From Tieghemiomyces parasiticus (taxonomy: Eukaryota > Kickxellomycota > Dimargaritomycetes > Dimargaritales > Dimargaritaceae), in assembly GCA_027575765.1 (NCBI GenBank), contig JANBPT010000022.1:54260-118259 (forward strand): a stretch of 64,000 nucleotides of DNA, written 5' to 3'. The notes under the pieces are model-generated. The model was not told the origin of the DNA. It saw only the letters and a program-made list of their open reading frames with translations, and made no database searches. The translations under genes and the position numbers were made by a program. Positions 57,632-64,000 of the stretch are shown in pieces (the stretch's first letter is position 1; every line of letters starts with the position of its first letter).

Positions 57632-58007
57632 TAGATTCCGCTAAGGTTTGAGATGATCGAACCATTTTGCAGGACCTGTAAGAGGGGGGGGGCAGCGTTA
57701 CCTAGCTTAGTGCAGGGTGAAGTTGCCTTCGGACGCCGAGAGTAGCCCAATATATATTTATTTATTTATATAAATAGTTTTTGGTACAATGCTAGGGCTG
57801 ATACTGCTACGAGTTGGGCTACATGAGAGAACTTGGGTCGTGCAGGAGCACGGGTGGAGTATGCGAGTACGTGGAAAATGAGACTATAGGGCAGATGGTG
57901 TGGGCGTGATATTCTCTTTAAAACATACACGCATGAAATTGGTGTAGTAATAAATAGGGATGGGTGGCCTGTGGTGTGGGGAATCAGATTGGGACGGCCA
58001 CGAAAGG
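57632..58007. other. Short intergenic region with AT repeat
   Basis: About 375 bp between the mariner relic and the NT-C2 gene stop. It contains a TATATATTTATTTATTTATATAAATA low-complexity tract near 57750 that may lie outside the element's 3' end. Confidence 0.4.
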
Positions 58008-59709
58008 TTATGGGGCCTGTGGTACCGGTGTGATGGAGGTGGGGAAGAAAATTTCCTGCATAATTTCCATGGCCGGTCCCTCGTGGGACGCGTGGGTCGA
58101 GTTGCCGCCGAGAGGCTAGTAGTGGAGGAGAATGGTGGGCAGCAGATGCAGTAAAAGGTAATGGTTTTAGATTGTCTGACTTATTATATAATCGCTAGAA
58201 CCACGGTGGTCGAGGTGAAAGGAAAATAAATAAAATACAAAAGGGCTACCCACTCCCGTGGTAATACTTACAAGGAAGGGTGACGAAATAGATTTGGTTG
58301 CGTTGTATAATAGCGAGTCGTTACCCGTGGACCCTTCATAGATTGATCGGTTGCCTAATGACGAGGTGAGTCGGTGACCGTGCAAAGGCGGAGTATGGCG
58401 GATGATGGGTTTCAATGCGTCAGAACGAATGACTTGGGTGCTGCTAGCAATAGGTTCGCCCATCCAGGCGTGGCTGATCATTTAAGTATATGGACCTGGC
58501 ACATCAACTTACGTGTCTTGAGCCGGGCAGGTTTTGTCCGCCGGGAAATGTCAGGCATCGCAGAGGTGAGCTGTTGCTTGGTGAGGGGTGGTCTAGGATG
58601 GACCACGGGAAGAGGGCGGGGGTAGGCCGGGAGGATAGTAATGGTCCAATTAGTGCCTTAGAAATTCAATGAGCAGCCGGCGAAGCCACAAGGCACCTTG
58701 GCCCCGGAGGGTTCTGTAGTCATTAATTTCAACCAATTGCCGTGGAAACCACCTACGTTTTGTACTTGTCATCGCCATCGGTTTGCTTCATACGTAGGGT
58801 GATCTGCAATGGATAATGCAGGTAAGTTCACCCGAGAGGTAAAGGAAAGGAGTCGGAAGACAGGTATAGAGTTAGATAGGCCGGGCGAATGGGCGAGTAG
58901 CGTGTAAACAGGAACGGCCTTGTAGCGCGTGTAGCACGATAGCGTTAGTCAGCGGGCCGGCGTAGTGTCACCCTTTCTCGGCGCGCGCAATAGGGGCGTA
59001 CTTGCCCTCACTACAACCAATTACCGACATGCTACTCACCTTGATAGTGGAATTGGACTTGGACTCTTGCAGGAGATACCGGTGGGTGGTCAGGCCCTCG
59101 CGGGCGTACTCGGCCAAGTTGATATTTAGGACGCCAAGGTTCCGGGGCTTTTCCTGGTTCATTTCCTGGCGAACCCAGAGCTGGAGCTCGCAGGGAGAAA
59201 GTACGCCGTCCTTACCAATCACCATCTCAACTTTTTTACTCAGCACTTCCTCCCATGTCACGCGGTGCTCGGCAATCGGGGTCCTGTGTCAAAGCCGAAT
59301 AAAAGGGGGGTTGGTTACGAAACAGTGAGGCGGGGTTCGAGTGAGAGAGATTTCTACCAATGTCAGGGGTCTTACGACACCGTCGTTTCAGGGCAGGGCA
59401 GTTTGGCATGACCGCATGAATGTGGAACAGGGCCGAGCAGAGCGGCTAGAAAAGCTGGACTATGCATGCTATGCCGCCACATCCTTCCCCCCTCGCTCGT
59501 TGACACCTTATTTTGTACCAGGGTCCATCTGCGATAAACCATACTTACTTCATGGTGTAGCCGCTCGGTGAATTAGGACACTTAATACGCCACTTGACGT
59601 AGAAACGGCCACTGACGAGGGGCACGTTTACAATCTCATGCAAGGTCACCCGTACGTCGAAGGTTACCAGTCGCTGTTTCGACACAAACCAGTGGTAGAG
59701 GGACTGCAT
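58008..59709 (-). CDS. NT-C2 domain protein, EEIG1/FAM102-like
   Basis: Six exons assembled by hand: 59549-59709, 59040-59283, 58757-58803, 58513-58592, 58272-58432 and 58008-58115, 266 aa. Exons 1-3 are well supported by donors (GTAAGT, GTGAGT, GTAGGT) and by continuous family similarity. The product shows TFDVRVTLHEIVNVPLVSG, FYVKWRIK, AEHRVTWEEV, GKDGVLSPCELQLWVRQE, LGVLNINLAEYAREG, RYLLQESKSNSTIK, ITLRMKQTDGD and YKTPPL. This is the N-terminal C2 domain found in EEIG1/FAM102 and EHBP1. The exon 4 to 5 junction (acceptor at 58432) is the least certain. The tail is Ser/Pro-rich and ends with a short acidic helix. NT-C2 proteins associate with membranes and sterol or endosomal trafficking; the role here is unknown. 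Confidence 0.82.
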
Positions 59710-62700
59710 AGCCGCGGCTAGGCTCGATTAAAAAGAGTTTACGTGCTTCTCGGTGCTGCGTGAAGCCTCGGGTGGAGCTCAAGCGGGAAGACAGGACTAA
59801 AAGACAGACTTTAAAACCGGGCTCGCACCTAGACCGACGAATAAAATAGCAGTGAAAATTTCAAAGGCGGTTCGGGTGACAGAAAGCCTGCTGTACATGG
59901 GAGGTAAGGTCTTAAACGGACGTTGACGGATGAGGGTGCCGTGAGGCGGCGGTTCTCAGGCTGGAGGGGGGGGTGGGGGTCCCTAGAAAGGGGGTCAAGG
60001 CTGTCGACGTGCTGTGCCTTGAAGAGGAGGGCTGAATGCGGTGGAGATTGCCGACGCGTGAGGTAGTAGATCCAGAGAACCTCTGCTCTTGGGGGCGGGT
60101 GGTGAGGAGGAAACGGCCTTCGAGTGATGTGGCAAACTGAGGTTCGTTGGCAAAGCAAGGGGCAGAGGCGTTCGCAGACGAGAACGAGGTTGCGGGTGGA
60201 AGAGTGGATAGTAATGGGCAGAACCTTGTCGGGTGGTAGCATGCAAGGTCTTGGGGATGAGGGCGGAGTTTGGATTAAGGGGCGACGAGTCAGTCGATGT
60301 AAGACCATACAGGGAATGCGCGAACGACAGGTGGGTGGCCAGCCGGCCGTTTCCCAGCCCTCAGATGGCCTTGGGCGCACTGTAGGTTACGATAAGACCG
60401 CTCGTCCTTGGGCCCGATAAGCTGTATGCGAGGGGGGAGGCACTCCCACGCCAGCCCAGCCACGGGAGGAGGGCAGGGACCGGATCCCCCCTTTGTCCGG
60501 GCGCTCGTTCATGGTTATGGGTTAGGTATGTCCAACAACTCGGACGGGTCTATGCGCAGCATGAGGGAGGAACCGTGCGCAGCGCAAGTACGCCTACCAG
60601 GTGCATACTACCTGGCCCACCCCTTCAGCCTACACCACCGGCTAGCGGACAGTGCGGCCTGACCCGGGGGGTGGGTGCATAGGTCAACAGGGGGCGCCGA
60701 CCTGACAGTGGTGGTGGCGGTCGCATGCACGTGTCCACCAAGCTTTGCCTTAACCCCCCTCCCCCTTACCGCTCGACCTGACACATTCCTCGCCATCGTT
60801 AGTTACTGTCGACATGCAATGGCCCCCTGCTTCCATCGCGCAGCTGCACTGTGGCACCTGCACGTGAGAGATAAACTGGTGCGTTGATTAGGCTGGTCCT
60901 GTGGGGGCAATCTCACGTCTGCATCTGCCTTTTATATACGGGAGCGTGGGCGCTGTACCTGTCCACGTGTCCTTGGGCAAAGCCGGAACATGTCGTCCGT
61001 GTGGCGCACCATGTCAAATGCAGGCATACAGACTCGGCAAACCTTAAACGCAATTCAGCATACCATCGCCCCGGCCAGTGTGGGTCTCCTACATGTTGAC
61101 CATATATGTGGCGTCTCCCCGTCCAGCGCACATGAAATACCCACATTAAACCCCCCCTCCTCCTCCGATCCGGTCAACGGACTTCGCATCAGTGCTATAT
61201 CAACGACCGCCAGCGTCACCCAGTTTAAGCACCCTTCTAGACACCATACGCGTGTCTGGCCATCCTTGTCACCGTTGTCTATCCGCCTCCATCGGTATCG
61301 CTTGTTGATATAGCCAGACTCCGGCGCCCTTTCATGGCCCACCGCCACCCGACCACCAGTCCCCCCTTGGCAGGGCGTCCGTTACGTTTAATGAACATCT
61401 ACTCCACTCCCCGCTTGAACCTACAATGCCGTATACGCGCTGCCTGCTCCGGTTGGTTCCTACTAGAGCTCACTTCGGCTGAGCGACTTACCATGAACGT
61501 ACAGAGTTAAGATGCCCATGAAAACGGTTCATTTTACCGTGATGAAGTGAATCCTTGCGTTAGCGACGTCTATACCATCACTAACTACGGCCCAGGTCGA
61601 CAATGGGAGGAAACGGAGTGTGTGGGTGACATCTGCCAGCACCCGCGTCCTTTCCTCTCTTTTCACTGCCGAGCTCGGTGTCGTAGCCCGATCGTTAGAG
61701 TGTGTCACTGGCCTATTCTTAGTCATTGGATAGTTACTGTATCGGTCGCATCGACGGGTGTAACGTGCGGGTACCGACACAGACGATGATGGTAAGTCTA
61801 AGGATGCGCCGACAGCCGTGGGTTGGGCGAGTCATACCATCGGCTACAATAGGACTGGCCCAAGGGGGACTAGCTGATCCCCCTCTAAGAGGATGGCGGG
61901 CTTCCCCTTCGTCCATTCTACTCGGGCCCTGCCCTCTTCACCCCTCCTCGCACCCACCAGGGCGGCCCCGCTCAACCTCTCGCTCTGCCAAGCAACTCTC
62001 CGGGATTTTGGACGGTGCGTGGGAGCTGGATACTTGCCATCTCCACCCCATACCTCCCGCATCCTTTTTATACACTCCCACCGCCGTATTATACACACCG
62101 ATAGACGTACAGGCGTGCAGGGCTGACCGCGATGCTAATGCTAGGGCGCAACGCATGCCAAGTCGAGGTGCCAGAGGTGGCTTGACGGCTCGGTCGGGTG
62201 CGACACGGGCCGCGTGTACCGTGCTTGCGACGTTGATGTCACCTCTAGCGTGCGCCGCGTGTTACACCATCCGAAGGCTGCCTGTTCGTGATCGGAATCG
62301 TGAAGAAGGGACGATTTACCACCATACTACCGCTTTCGACCTAGCACCTTTCCTGTTGGCCTCCCTGTATTAAGCTGTCAGGTTATTGTGGCGGGTGATA
62401 CCCGATCCTTGCTTCCAAAGGAAGCAACTGGTTCTACGTTTACTAGGGCCTAACGGCACCATAAGAGAGTACACACACTTCTGGAGGAACCGTGCAGCCA
62501 CTGGCCTACGAATATAGAGCCCACCCATCGACATAAGGTTGGCACCTGGCGGTGAGGTGCAGTACCTCCTGGGCATGTGAGCGTAGGCCGGACTGCTCAC
62601 TGGTCCATTAGTCTCCGGCGGTGCTTGTCATCTGGGCTAGTAACAGTCACCTACTGGATCCTATGTTTAGGTGCAGATCTACAGCGACAATATTCGCACG

Positions 62701-64000
62701 CCGCTCACACTCCATACTGTCGATGGTTGTAGCCCTACGCCTGGCCCCACGCCCTCACGCTCATACACACTGCCCAAGGGGTCGCTATCAGCTCGGCCAA
62801 CAGTCAGGCAGCGACAGATATACTGGTTTCTTAAGATTTCGCAAATAGACCGCCAAGGGTCACTGTACGAATCGAGGGAAGTGCTCTCTTGGCTTCCCGT
62901 GTGCGCATGCACTGCCGGTGGGGGTGGCGGGGAGGGGCTTCCTAGGACGAGGAGGCCTGCTGACTGCGGACCCACCGCCAGTGGTAGCTGCTACGCTCCA
63001 ACCACTTACAGCCGCTTCCCACCAAGCCACACCATGCCTGGTAAATGATAGGGCAAAGGAGTCCTTTCCGCCACTACAAGAGGAGGGATGGCTTGACAAT
63101 TGTCTTGTGCCCCCCACCCTTGGGCGTTGGGTAGTGGCGCACGTGTACCCCGCACTCTACTCACCTTCCTTTTGTTCTTTTTTTTCCACCCTGCCATCTG
63201 TGTGGCTTTACTCCTGTCCATGAACCCTGCCAATGCCCCCCAGAGCTGCCTGTACATCTCATCCCAACCCATTGGGTGCTATCCACCTCTCATGCTCCCG
63301 TGCCCTCCCCTCCTAACCCACAATCCCACCGATAGTCTGTCCCCAATGTCTTTCGTTTCCCCACCTATCCTCTGACAGCACCCCTCGCCCCTCCCACAGT
63401 CTCAACCTTGTTCGCCTTCGTGTCCTACCGCCCTTTCAACACACTCTCCAGGCCCTCCCTCCCAGCCTCGCTCACTGGGCCTCGAGATTGCCCTCCCCAT
63501 CTCACCCTTCTGGATCGGAACGCCACCCTTTCACTATCCCGCTTTGGTCATCACGTTGAAGGACTCGCTTGCCTTTTAAAGGACCCTCATCGACGACCAC
63601 CCGCCTGGCCCCTTACACCTCCCAATCGCTACAATTTTTTCCTCTCCCACTCTAGCAGAGGGCCCCCGTAATCTCGTCCGCGTTGTTCCCTTTGTCCTCA
63701 ATTTAGACCCTGCTCTACTTTATCACGCCTCCATCGTTGCCGCTTCCTTCCTTACCTGGAGCCGCACCTCCCACCACCCTATCCTGTCGACCAGCGTGCG
63801 TTACTAAAGTAGCACTGTTCGCTTGCTCAAGTTGCACGGCAAGGCTGCTCGGTTTTCCCCTCCGCCTATACTCCTCCAACCGCTACCAGCAACGGCATTG
63901 TCTGGATCTCTCTACCTCCCTTCTGACTGGCTTGACACCTGATTGCATTCGTTTCCTCGCTCTCTCCCCAACCAACTGACACCATTGCCCGTAATCACCG
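59710..64000. other. Terminal 4.3 kb without recognised gene
   Basis: The first 100-200 bp is the promoter of the NT-C2 gene. The rest has many short open frames on both strands (the longest is 215 codons at 61726-62373), none with a recognisable domain. From about 63100 to 64000 the plus strand becomes strongly C/T-rich, resembling the leaders before 4678, 35206 and 37485, so a plus-strand gene may start just beyond the window. No repeats or RNA genes were identified. Confidence 0.4.

Noticed and set aside
59829..60380. 183-codon minus-strand open frame upstream of the NT-C2 gene
   Set aside because: It is a C/T-rich leader-like sequence on that strand with Pro/Ser/Arg-dominated translation and no domain.
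61726..62373. 215-codon plus-strand open frame near the window end
   Set aside because: No recognisable domain or start context; composition explains the lack of stops. It remains a weak possibility only.

Overview
The window is nuclear DNA of a filamentous or early-diverging fungus. The evidence is spliceosomal introns (about 80 to 400 nt, mostly GTAAGT-type donors, some CTAAC branch sites), TATA-like boxes at several promoters, secreted RlpA-type double-psi beta-barrel proteins, an HMT1-type ABC transporter and a Ppn2-like polyphosphatase. Dynactin p27, AMMECR1 and an EEIG1-type C2 protein occur together with many introns, which argues against a budding yeast. A zoopagomycete-like lineage is possible but cannot be proved from the sequence.

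Layout. 0-8 kb: the 3' part of a disordered membrane protein, a small membrane protein with a Pex14-like tail motif, and a PB1-domain protein resembling TFG. 8.8-11.3 kb: two secreted double-psi beta-barrel proteins arranged tail to tail. 10-29.6 kb: seven transcription units, all on the minus strand. These are the second barrel protein, tRNA-splicing endonuclease SEN2, AMMECR1, the repair nuclease XPF/Rad1, the Ski2-like helicase Slh1/ASCC3, and a small Ser/Gln/Pro-rich protein. 31.8-39.3 kb, plus strand: dynactin subunit DCTN6 (seven exons), a disordered protein with three NNPF motifs, and histone acetyltransferase HAT1 (four exons). 39.4-42.2 kb, minus: an HMT1/ABCB6-like half-transporter. 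42.2-48.6 kb: a gene-poor stretch with dispersed repeats. 48.6-55.3 kb: Ppn2-like phosphatase, F-box/LRR protein and the FHA protein Pml1/SNIP1. 56.5-57.6 kb: a decayed mariner transposase. 58.0-59.7 kb: a six-exon NT-C2 (EEIG1/FAM102-like) gene. The last 4.3 kb has no recognisable gene, and its final 0.9 kb is pyrimidine-rich.

The genes are mainly single-copy housekeeping functions: RNA processing, ribosome rescue, DNA repair, chromatin, dynein transport, metal transport and polyphosphate metabolism. No operon-like functional module was seen. The main points of interest are an Slh1 whose second helicase cassette has lost its ATPase motifs, a Ppn2-like enzyme whose GNHE motif reads GNYE, the tail-to-tail barrel pair, and two unclassified repeat families. 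Exon coordinates were worked out by hand from splice consensus, reading frame and remembered family alignment; they are predictions.
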